Source: Nocardioides sp. SR21 (lineage in GTDB: Bacteria; Actinomycetota; Actinomycetes; Propionibacteriales; Nocardioidaceae). From it: a DNA stretch of 64,000 nucleotides. Every line of letters begins with the position of its first letter. The first letter of the stretch is position 1. A model generated the notes under the pieces. That model was not told where the DNA came from. It did not search any database and worked only from the letters and a program-made list of their open reading frames with translations. Made by a program: the position numbers and the translations under genes. Of this stretch, positions 56,810 to 64,000 are shown piece by piece. The DNA lies in the NCBI RefSeq assembly GCF_022761125.1, contig NZ_JAKWJR010000003.1, positions 310,001 through 374,000 of the forward strand. The letters are read 5' to 3'.

Positions 56810-58344
56810 CCCAACCCAACCCGCTTCGCGACCCCCGCGACCGGCGACTGCCACGCATCGCCGGCCCCTGCGGCATGGTGCTGTTCGGCGTCACCGGCGA
56901 CCTGTCGCGCAAGAAGATCATGCCGGCGATCTACGACCTCGCGAACCGCGGCCTGCTGCCGCCGGGCTTCAGCCTGACCGGCTTCGCCCGCCGGGACTGG
57001 GCCGACCAGGACTTCGCGCAGATCGTCCACGACTCGGTGAAGGCCCACGCGCGCACGGAGTTCCGCGAGGAGGTGTGGAAGCAGCTCGCCGAGGGCTTCC
57101 GCTTCGTCCCCGGCGACTTCGACGACGACCACGCCTTCGACCAGCTCAGGCGCACCATCGAGGAGCTCGACGAGGAGCGCGGCACCGGCGGCAACCACGC
57201 GTTCTACCTGGCGATCCCGCCGGGGTTCTTCGGTGACGTCGTCGGCCAGCTCAAGGAGCACGGCCTGTCGACGCCGCGCGACGGCTCGTGGCGCCGGGTC
57301 GTCGTCGAGAAGCCGTTCGGCCACGACCTCGAGTCGGCGCGCGAGCTCAACGCGACGCTCGGCGAGGTGTTCCCGCCCGGCTCGGTGTTCCGCATCGACC
57401 ACTACCTCGGCAAGGAGACGGTCCAGAACATCCTGGCGCTGCGCTTCGCCAACGAGATGTTCGAGCCGATCTGGAACAACACCTACGTCGACCACGTGCA
57501 GATCACGATGGCCGAGGACGTCGGGATCGGCGGCCGCGCCGGCTACTACGACGGCATCGGCGCCGCGCGAGACGTCATCCAGAACCACCTGCTCCAGCTG
57601 ATGTGCCTGGTGGCGATGGAGGAGCCGGTCTCCTTCGACGCCGAGAACGTGCGCATCGAGAAGGAGAAGGTGCTCGCCAGCGTCCAGCTCCCCGCGCGGC
57701 TCGACAAGACCACCGCGCGCGGGCAGTACGCCGCCGGCTGGGCCGGCGGCCAGAAGGTCGAGGGCTTCCTCGACGAGGACGGCATCAAGAAGTCCTCGAC
57801 GACCGAGACGTACGCCGCGGTGACGCTGAACGTCGCCACCCGCCGCTGGGCCGGGGTGCCGTTCTACCTGCGCACCGGCAAGCGCCTGGGCCGCCGGGTC
57901 ACCGAGGTCGCGATCGTCTTCAAGCGCGCGCCGCACCTGCCGTTCGCGGCCTCCTCGGTCGAGGAGCTCACCCAGAACGCACTGGTGATCCGGGTGCAGC
58001 CCGACGAGGGCGTCACCCTGCGGTTCGGCTCCAAGGTGCCCGGCACCCAGATGGAGATCCGCGACGTGAACATGGACTTCGTGTACGGCGGCTCCTTCAC
58101 CGAGGAGTCCCCGGAGGCCTACGAGCGGCTGATCCTCGACGTGCTGCTCGGCGACCCGCCGCTGTTCCCGCGGCACGAGGAGGTCGAGCTCTCGTGGAAG
58201 ATCCTCGACCCGATCCTCGCCCACTGGGCCAAGCAGGACGCGAACGGCAAGGGCAGGCCCGAGGCGTACCCCTCGGGCGGCTGGGGGCCGAAGTCGGCCG
58301 ACGACATGTTGGCCCGTGACGGCCGGACCTGGAGGCGACCGTGA
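56806..58344 (+). CDS. zwf: Glucose-6-phosphate 1-dehydrogenase
   Basis: 512 residues from ATG 56806. NADP site [22 protein letters not shown]; substrate site [14 protein letters not shown] with catalytic His. It catalyses the committed step of the oxidative pentose phosphate pathway and depends on OpcA, encoded next, for assembly. Overlaps pgi and opcA by 4 bases each. Confidence 0.97.
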   Translation: MTQPNPLRDPRDRRLPRIAGPCGMVLFGVTGDLSRKKIMPAIYDLANRGLLPPGFSLTGFARRDWADQDFAQIVHDSVKAHARTEFREEVWKQLAEGFRFVPGDFDDDHAFDQLRRTIEELDEERGTGGNHAFYLAIPPGFFGDVVGQLKEHGLSTPRDGSWRRVVVEKPFGHDLESARELNATLGEVFPPGSVFRIDHYLGKETVQNILALRFANEMFEPIWNNTYVDHVQITMAEDVGIGGRAGYYDGIGAARDVIQNHLLQLMCLVAMEEPVSFDAENVRIEKEKVLASVQLPARLDKTTARGQYAAGWAGGQKVEGFLDEDGIKKSSTTETYAAVTLNVATRRWAGVPFYLRTGKRLGRRVTEVAIVFKRAPHLPFAASSVEELTQNALVIRVQPDEGVTLRFGSKVPGTQMEIRDVNMDFVYGGSFTEESPEAYERLILDVLLGDPPLFPRHEEVELSWKILDPILAHWAKQDANGKGRPEAYPSGGWGPKSADDMLARDGRTWRRP

Positions 58345-59258
58345 TCGAGCTGATGGACACCAATGCCGCGCAGATCGCCGCGGAGTTCACCCGCGCCCGC
58401 GCGCGGGCGGGCTCGCCCGCGATGGGCATGGTGATGACGCTGGTCATCGTCGTCGACGAGGACGACGCCGAGGACGCGATGAAGGCGGCACGCGCCGCCT
58501 CGCACGAGCACCCGGCGCGGGTGCTCGGCGTGATCCTCGGCGACGGCCGTGGCGCGCCGCAGGTCAACGCCCAGGTCGGCACCGGTTCCGGCTGGAGCGG
58601 TGAGACCGCGGTCATCCGGCTCAGCGGCGAGGTGGTCAAGCACGCGGAGTCCGTCGTACTCCCCCTGCTCCTCCCGGACTCGCCGGTCGCGATCTGGTGG
58701 CCCAACCACCCGCCGGAGGACCCGGCCGCCGATCCCCTCGGCCGCCTCGCCCAGCGCCGGATCACCGACGCGGCGAGCGCGACGCGCGGCAAGACGCGGG
58801 CGATCCACCACCAGTGCCAGGTCTACACGCCCGGCAACACCGACCTGGCCTGGACGCGCCTCACGCCGTGGCGCGCGCTGCTGGCCGCGATCCTCGACCA
58901 GCGCCCGGTGAAGGTCACCAGCGCCTCGGTCACCGCCGAGCGGATCAGCCCGAGCGCGGACCTGCTGGCGGCGTGGCTGGTGGACCGGCTGAAGATCCCG
59001 GTGGAGCGCAAGAACTCCAACGGGCCCGGCATCACCGAGGTCGTGCTGCGCACCAACCAGGGTGATGCGCGCATCTCCCGCCCCGACGGCAAGCTCGCGG
59101 TCTTCTCGGTGCCCGACCGGCCCGACCGGCCGGTCGCGCTCAAGCGCCGGGAGCTGCCCGAGCTGCTCGCCGAGGAGCTGCGCCGGCTCGACGAGGACGA
59201 CGTGTACGCCGAGACCGCCCGCAGGCTGGTGGCCCTGGAAGGGAAGAGGACGAAGTGA
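58341..59258 (+). CDS. opcA: Glucose-6-phosphate dehydrogenase assembly protein OpcA
   Basis: 305 residues, the size and gene position of actinobacterial and cyanobacterial OpcA. Typical text is VVLPLLLPDSPVAIWWPNHPPEDPAADPLGRLAQRRITDAA. It activates Zwf, in cyanobacteria in a redox-dependent way; whether that holds here is not shown. GTG 58341 overlaps zwf. Confidence 0.93.
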   Translation: MIELMDTNAAQIAAEFTRARARAGSPAMGMVMTLVIVVDEDDAEDAMKAARAASHEHPARVLGVILGDGRGAPQVNAQVGTGSGWSGETAVIRLSGEVVKHAESVVLPLLLPDSPVAIWWPNHPPEDPAADPLGRLAQRRITDAASATRGKTRAIHHQCQVYTPGNTDLAWTRLTPWRALLAAILDQRPVKVTSASVTAERISPSADLLAAWLVDRLKIPVERKNSNGPGITEVVLRTNQGDARISRPDGKLAVFSVPDRPDRPVALKRRELPELLAEELRRLDEDDVYAETARRLVALEGKRTK

Positions 59259-59977
59259 GCACCGAACCCCGCATCGAGGTGCACGACGACTCCGCGACCC
59301 TGGCCACGGCCGTCGCCGGGGAGCTGCTCTCCCGGCTGGCGGACATCCAGGCGACGCCGCGGGTGCCGCACATCTCGCTGACCGGCGGCACGATCGCCGA
59401 GGACATCCACCGCGAGCTCGCCCGGCTGGCTCCGGCCTCCGACGTCGACTGGAGCAAGGTGGTCGTGTGGTTCGGCGACGAGCGCTTCGTCGCCCCCGAC
59501 TCCCCCGACCGCAACGTCGGCCAGGCCCGCGAGGCGTTCCTCGACGCGGTCGGCGCCACCCAGGTCCACCCGATGCCGTCGACGGCGGACGCCGCCGACG
59601 TCGACGCCGGGGCGGCGGCGTACGCCGAGACCCTGCGCGAGCACGGCAGCGGCGAGTTCGACGTGATGATGCTCGGCATCGGACCGGACGGGCACATCGC
59701 CTCGCTGTTCCCCGGCTTCCCGCAGCTCGACGTGATCGACGAGGTCGCCGTCGGGGTCACCGGTTCGCCGAAGCCGCCGCCGGAGCGGATCAGCCTGACG
59801 CTGTCCGCGCTGGACCGGTCGCGGTCGGTGTGGTTCCTCGTCAGCGGCTCGGGCAAGGCCCCCGCGGTCGCGTCAGCACTCGGCGGCGCCGACGTGCACG
59901 AGATCCCCGCCGCCGGCGTCACCGGACGCGAGGAGACCATCTGGTTCCTCGACCGCGAGGCCGCTTCCGAGCTGTGA
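59255..59977 (+). CDS. pgl: 6-phosphogluconolactonase
   Basis: 240 residues. SLTGGTIAEDIHRELA, VVWFGDERFVAPDSPDRNVGQAREAFLD, and MMLGIGPDGHIASLFPG with the catalytic His. It hydrolyses 6-phosphogluconolactone. Last gene of the operon; its TGA (59975-59977) overlaps the first copy of a 22-base tandem repeat. No gnd gene follows in the window. Confidence 0.95.
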   Translation: MSTEPRIEVHDDSATLATAVAGELLSRLADIQATPRVPHISLTGGTIAEDIHRELARLAPASDVDWSKVVVWFGDERFVAPDSPDRNVGQAREAFLDAVGATQVHPMPSTADAADVDAGAAAYAETLREHGSGEFDVMMLGIGPDGHIASLFPGFPQLDVIDEVAVGVTGSPKPPPERISLTLSALDRSRSVWFLVSGSGKAPAVASALGGADVHEIPAAGVTGREETIWFLDREAASEL

Positions 59978-60173
59978 CCTCTCGCCGGTCGAGTAGCGAC
60001 CTCTCGCCGGTCGAGTAGCGACCTCTCGCCGGTCGAGTAGCGACCTCTCGCCGGTCGAGTAGCGACCTCTCGCCGGTCGAGTAGCGACCTCTCGCCGGTC
60101 GAGTAGCGACCTCTCGCCGGTCGAGTAGCGATCTCTCGCCGGTCGAGTAGCGATCTCTCGCCGGTCGAGTAGC
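59976..60173. repeat. Tandem repeat, nine 22-base units
   Basis: Each unit begins GACCTCTCGCC and ends GGTCGAGTAGC; the last two units start GATC. The nine units are contiguous with no spacers. A tenth, degenerate unit (GATATTTTCG...) follows at 60174-60196. The first unit overlaps the pgl stop codon. Confidence 0.97.
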
Positions 60174-60185
60174 GATATTTTCGTT

Positions 60186-60239
60186 GGTCGAGTAGCGAGC
60201 GCCAGCGAGCGTATCGAGACCTACTGGGTCTCGATACGC
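60186..60239. repeat. REP-like element and hairpin following the tandem array
   Basis: GGTCGAGTAGCG opens the element and GTATCGAGACC (60211-60221) closes it, after which GGTCTCGATAC (60227-60237) forms a perfect stem with a 5-base loop; one more G-C pair on each side extends it to 13 bp (60209-60239). The opening is identical to the end of the 22-base tandem unit. Confidence 0.9.
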
Positions 60240-60293
60240 CGGCAACGAGCTCCTACGTCACTCGCGCGGCTGCTCGACCTTGGTGCAGCTTCG

Positions 60294-60320
60294 TCGTCTC
60301 CCAGCTCCGCTGGGAGACGA
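60294..60320 (-). terminator. Terminator-like hairpin after rbpA
   Basis: TCGTCTCCCAGC and GCTGGGAGACGA are exact complements separated by 3 bases, 6 bases beyond the rbpA stop. There is no U-tract. Confidence 0.65.
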
Positions 60321-60326
60321 TGGCAC

Positions 60327-60686
60327 CTAGAAGATGATGTCGCCGGACTTGCGTCGGGACCGGAGCAGCTGCAGGGCCTCGTCGAGGATGTCGGCCGCCT
60401 CCTGGTCGGAGCGACGCTCCTTCACGTAGGCGAGGTGCGTCTTGTACGGCTCGATCTTGGGCGCGGGCGGCGCGTTCTCCGAGTCCCGGCCGGCCGGGAG
60501 GCCGCACTTCGGGCAGTCCCACGAGTCCGGCACGGTGGCCTCGATCGAGAACGCGATCACGGAGCGGTGCTCGTGCGCGCAGAAGTACGTCACCGCCTGG
60601 CGCGGTGCGGCTTCGCCACGCTCCGCCTCGCCCATCGGGCCGGCACCGACCCGGCTGCCCCGAATTGCGTTTCCTCCACCAGCCAC
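60327..60686 (-). CDS. rbpA: RNA polymerase-binding protein RbpA
   Basis: 119 residues, with AVTYFCAHEHRSVIAFSIEATVPDSWDCPKCGLPAGRD (the RbpA core domain with its Cys pairs) and the C-terminal sigma-interaction domain PYKTHLAYVKERRSDQEAADILDEALQLLR. It stabilises open complexes with the primary sigma factor, and is actinobacterial. Follows secG by 27 bases on the same strand. Confidence 0.96.
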   Translation of the reverse strand: MAGGGNAIRGSRVGAGPMGEAERGEAAPRQAVTYFCAHEHRSVIAFSIEATVPDSWDCPKCGLPAGRDSENAPPAPKIEPYKTHLAYVKERRSDQEAADILDEALQLLRSRRKSGDIIF

Positions 60687-60713
60687 GAACGGATCCCTTT
60701 CGAAACGAGCTTG

Positions 60714-60944
60714 TCAGTACGCGAGAAGAAGCCCGAGGGCGATCACGCAGGCAAACCAGATGACGCCGATACCGACCGTGAGCCGGTCGAGGTTCCGCTC
60801 CGCGACGGACGAGCCGCCGAGCGAGCTGGAGACGCCACCGCCGAACATGTCCGAGAGGCCGCCACCGCGGCCCTTGTGCAGGAGCACCAGCACGATCATC
60901 AGACCGCTGGTGATCATGAGGATGATGGTGAAGAGAAGTTCCAC
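60714..60944 (-). CDS. secG: Preprotein translocase subunit SecG
   Basis: 76 residues from GTG 60944. Two hydrophobic helices flank the conserved LVLLHKGRGGGLSDMFGGGVSSSLGGSSVAERNLDRLT. It is a component of SecYEG. Between tpiA and rbpA, the usual actinobacterial position. Confidence 0.95.
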   Translation of the reverse strand: MELLFTIILMITSGLMIVLVLLHKGRGGGLSDMFGGGVSSSLGGSSVAERNLDRLTVGIGVIWFACVIALGLLLAY

Positions 60945-60975
60945 AGTCGCAGAGCCTACGTCAGTCGTCCGGTAA

Positions 60976-61770
60976 TCAGATGATCGGCATGTCGTAGAAC
61001 CGGCAAATGCCGCCGAACTCGTCCACCTGCAGGCTCGCGCCGCCCACGAGGCAGCCGTCCACGTCGGGCTGCGCCATGATGCCGGCGACGTTCGACGCAT
61101 TCACCGAGCCGCCGTACTGGATGCGTACGGCGTCCGCGGCGGCGTCGCCGTGCGTCTCGCGGACCCATGCCCGGATGGCCGCGCAGACCTCCTGCGCGTC
61201 GTCCGGGGTCGCTACCTCGCCGGTGCCGATCGCCCAGACCGGCTCGTATGCGATGACCAGGCCGCCGACCTGCTCGGCGGTGAAGCCGGCGAGCGAGCCC
61301 TCGGTCTGCGCGACGCAGTGCGCGACGTGCGTGCCGGCCTGGCGGATCTCCAGACCCTCACCCACGCACACGATCGGCGTCATGCCGGCCGCGAGCGCCT
61401 TGTGGGCCTTGGCGTTCACGACCGCGTCGGTCTCGGCGTGGTACTGCCGGCGCTCGCTGTGGCCGACGACGACGTACGAGCAGCCCAGCTTCGCGAGCAT
61501 GCTCGCCGAGATCTCGCCGGTGTACGCCCCGGAGTCGTGCTCGGAGACGTCCTGGGCGCCGTACTTGAGCGACAGGCGGTCGCCGTCCACGAGCGTCTGC
61601 ACCGAGCGCAGGTCCGTGAACGGAGGGACGACGACGACCTCGGCCTTGGCGTAGTCGTGCTTCTTGTCCGAGAGCGTGATCGCGAGCTTCTGGGTGAGCA
61701 CCACCGCTTCCTGGTGGTTGAGGTTCATCTTCCAGTTGCCCGCCATCAGCGGGGTGCGAGACGACGCCAT
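60976..61770 (-). CDS. tpiA: Triose-phosphate isomerase
   Basis: 264 residues: [10 protein letters not shown] with the active Lys, [11 protein letters not shown] with His, and [10 protein letters not shown] with Glu. The ATG shares its first base with the pgk stop (TGATG). Confidence 0.97.
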   Translation of the reverse strand: MASSRTPLMAGNWKMNLNHQEAVVLTQKLAITLSDKKHDYAKAEVVVVPPFTDLRSVQTLVDGDRLSLKYGAQDVSEHDSGAYTGEISASMLAKLGCSYVVVGHSERRQYHAETDAVVNAKAHKALAAGMTPIVCVGEGLEIRQAGTHVAHCVAQTEGSLAGFTAEQVGGLVIAYEPVWAIGTGEVATPDDAQEVCAAIRAWVRETHGDAAADAVRIQYGGSVNASNVAGIMAQPDVDGCLVGGASLQVDEFGGICRFYDMPII

Positions 61771-62969
61771 CAGTCCTCCAAGACCTTGATGCCCGGGAGC
61801 TCCTTGCCCTCGAGGTACTCCAGGCTCGCGCCACCACCCGTCGAGATGTGGCCGAACGACGACTCGGCGAACCCGAGTCGAACGGTGGCCGCGGCAGAGT
61901 CGCCGCCACCGACGACGGAGAGGCCGTCGACCTTGGTCAGCGCCTCGGCGACGGCGCGGGTGCCGCCGGCGAACTCGTCGACCTCGAACACGCCCATCGG
62001 GCCGTTCCAGAACACCGTCTTGGCGTCGGCGAGGGCCGCGGCGAACGCCGCACCCGAGTCGGGGCCGATGTCGAGACCGAGGCTGTCGCTCGGGATCTCG
62101 TCGGCCGGTACGACGCGCGGCTCCGGCGTGCGGTCGCCGGACGGGAACGCGGTGTCCACCACGATGTCGGTGGGCAGCACGATCTCGACGCCGGACTCCT
62201 GGGCCCGCTCGAGGTAGCTGCGGCAGGTGTCGAGCTGGTCCGCCTCGAGGAGGCTCTTGCCGACCTCGTGGCCCTGGGCCTTGAGGAAGGTGAACACCAT
62301 GCCGCCGCCGATCAGCAGCTTGTCGGCCTTGCCGAGCAGGTTGTCGATGACGCCGAGCTTGTCGGAGACCTTCGAGCCGCCGAGCACGACGACGTACGGA
62401 CGCGCCGGGGACTCCGTGAGCCGACGGAGCACGTCGATCTCGGCCGACACCAGGCCACCCATCGCATGCGGCAGCCGCTGCGCCACGTCGTACACCGACG
62501 CCTGCTTGCGGTGGACGACACCGAAGCCGTCGGACACGAACGCGTCGGCGAGCGAGGCGAGCTGGTCGGCGAACGCGCCCCGCTCGGCCTCGTCCTTGCT
62601 GGTCTCGCCCGCGTTGAACCGGACGTTCTCCAGCACCGCGACCTGGCCGTCGGCCAGGCCCGCGACGGTCTCCTGTGCGCTCCCACCGACGGTGTCGGTC
62701 GCGAAGGCGACGTCCTGGCCGAGCAGCTCGCCGAGCCGCGCGGCCACCGGCCGGAGGGAGTACCGGTCCTCGGGCGCGCCCTTGGGACGCCCGAGGTGGG
62801 CGGTGACGACCACCCGGGCGCCGGCCTCGGCCAGCGCCTGGATGGTCGGGACACTCGCCCGGATCCGCTTGTCGTCGGTGATCGTCGTGCCGTCGAGCGG
62901 CACGTTCAGGTCCGATCGGACCAGGACGCGCTTCCCGGCGACGTCCCCCAGGCCGGCGTACTCGCTCAC
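61770..62969 (-). CDS. pgk: Phosphoglycerate kinase
   Basis: 399 residues from GTG 62969, two bases past the gap stop. [23 protein letters not shown], and the ATP-site [13 protein letters not shown] with [14 protein letters not shown]. It makes ATP from 1,3-bisphosphoglycerate. Confidence 0.97.
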   Translation of the reverse strand: MSEYAGLGDVAGKRVLVRSDLNVPLDGTTITDDKRIRASVPTIQALAEAGARVVVTAHLGRPKGAPEDRYSLRPVAARLGELLGQDVAFATDTVGGSAQETVAGLADGQVAVLENVRFNAGETSKDEAERGAFADQLASLADAFVSDGFGVVHRKQASVYDVAQRLPHAMGGLVSAEIDVLRRLTESPARPYVVVLGGSKVSDKLGVIDNLLGKADKLLIGGGMVFTFLKAQGHEVGKSLLEADQLDTCRSYLERAQESGVEIVLPTDIVVDTAFPSGDRTPEPRVVPADEIPSDSLGLDIGPDSGAAFAAALADAKTVFWNGPMGVFEVDEFAGGTRAVAEALTKVDGLSVVGGGDSAAATVRLGFAESSFGHISTGGGASLEYLEGKELPGIKVLED

Positions 62970-62971
62970 GG

Positions 62972-64000
<1,029 letters not shown>

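Noticed and set aside
59976..60173. Tandem 22-base units considered as a CRISPR array
   Set aside because: The units are contiguous with no unique spacers, and no cas gene is present.
59919..60245. Minus-strand open frame of 108 codons across the tandem repeat
   Set aside because: It is made of the repeat itself (a recurring RDRYSTGERSLLD-like text) with no start context; repeat-derived.

Overview
The window is ordinary chromosome of a high-GC actinomycete. GTG starts are common, and the gene content is typical of the phylum: RbpA, OpcA, a DUF3099 protein, a sufR-B-D-(Rieske)-C-S-U-T operon, an InhA-type enoyl reductase and an MDMPI-type DinB protein. The repeats ending in GGTCGAGTAGC and GTATCGAGACC point to Nocardioidaceae (Nocardioides-like); that placement is inference from recall, not from a search. 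I see no rRNA, tRNA, CRISPR array, transposase or prophage gene.

Layout. 1-8953: an amine catabolic locus. A partial FAD/GcvT-type dehydrogenase, a choline-kinase-like protein and an APC permease on the minus strand face a plus-strand unit of FCD regulator, glutamine-synthetase-like ligase, aldehyde dehydrogenase, SDR and gamma-glutamyl hydrolase. The unit runs on by 4-base start/stop overlaps into a glycerophosphodiesterase and an alpha/beta hydrolase (to 10577), which suggests salvage of a phospholipid-derived amino alcohol such as ethanolamine (inference). 10604-17709: pta-ackA, nitroreductase, a small membrane protein and ppdK. 17723-24435: TauE exporter, SPFH and NfeD proteins, an ABC ATPase, an unknown protein, a VOC protein, serB, and an ECF sigma factor with its membrane partner. 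24505-30439: SixA phosphatase, fabI, fabG, dodecin, DUF3099, a Cys-rich mini-protein, moaA, SURF1 and an SDR. 30461-41106: methyltransferase, ABC exporter, enoyl-CoA hydratase, ABC-F, zinc peptidase, APH-like kinase, an ABC-2 drug exporter pair and an actinobacterial VLRF1 peptidyl-tRNA hydrolase. 41305-47837: the complete suf Fe-S operon. 47955-51826: an ABC-2 exporter with heme A synthase, facing heme O synthase across a 427-base region full of hairpins. 51936-59977: tkt-tal-pgi-zwf-opcA-pgl. 59976-60326: a 22-base tandem repeat plus a REP-like hairpin. 60327-63970: gap-pgk-tpiA-secG and rbpA.

How it fits together: central carbon flow (Pta-AckA, PpdK, pentose phosphate and lower glycolysis) sits with cytochrome oxidase maturation (CtaA, CtaB, SURF1) and Fe-S assembly. 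Many genes carry a TAnnnT hexamer 5-8 bases before the start codon, as in leaderless actinobacterial transcripts. The most unusual non-coding signals are a mirror-symmetric shared -10 palindrome (14542-14555), a perfect 26-base palindrome (21680-21705), mutually exclusive hairpins and a 100-base inverted repeat between ctaA and ctaB, and the 22-base tandem array after pgl.
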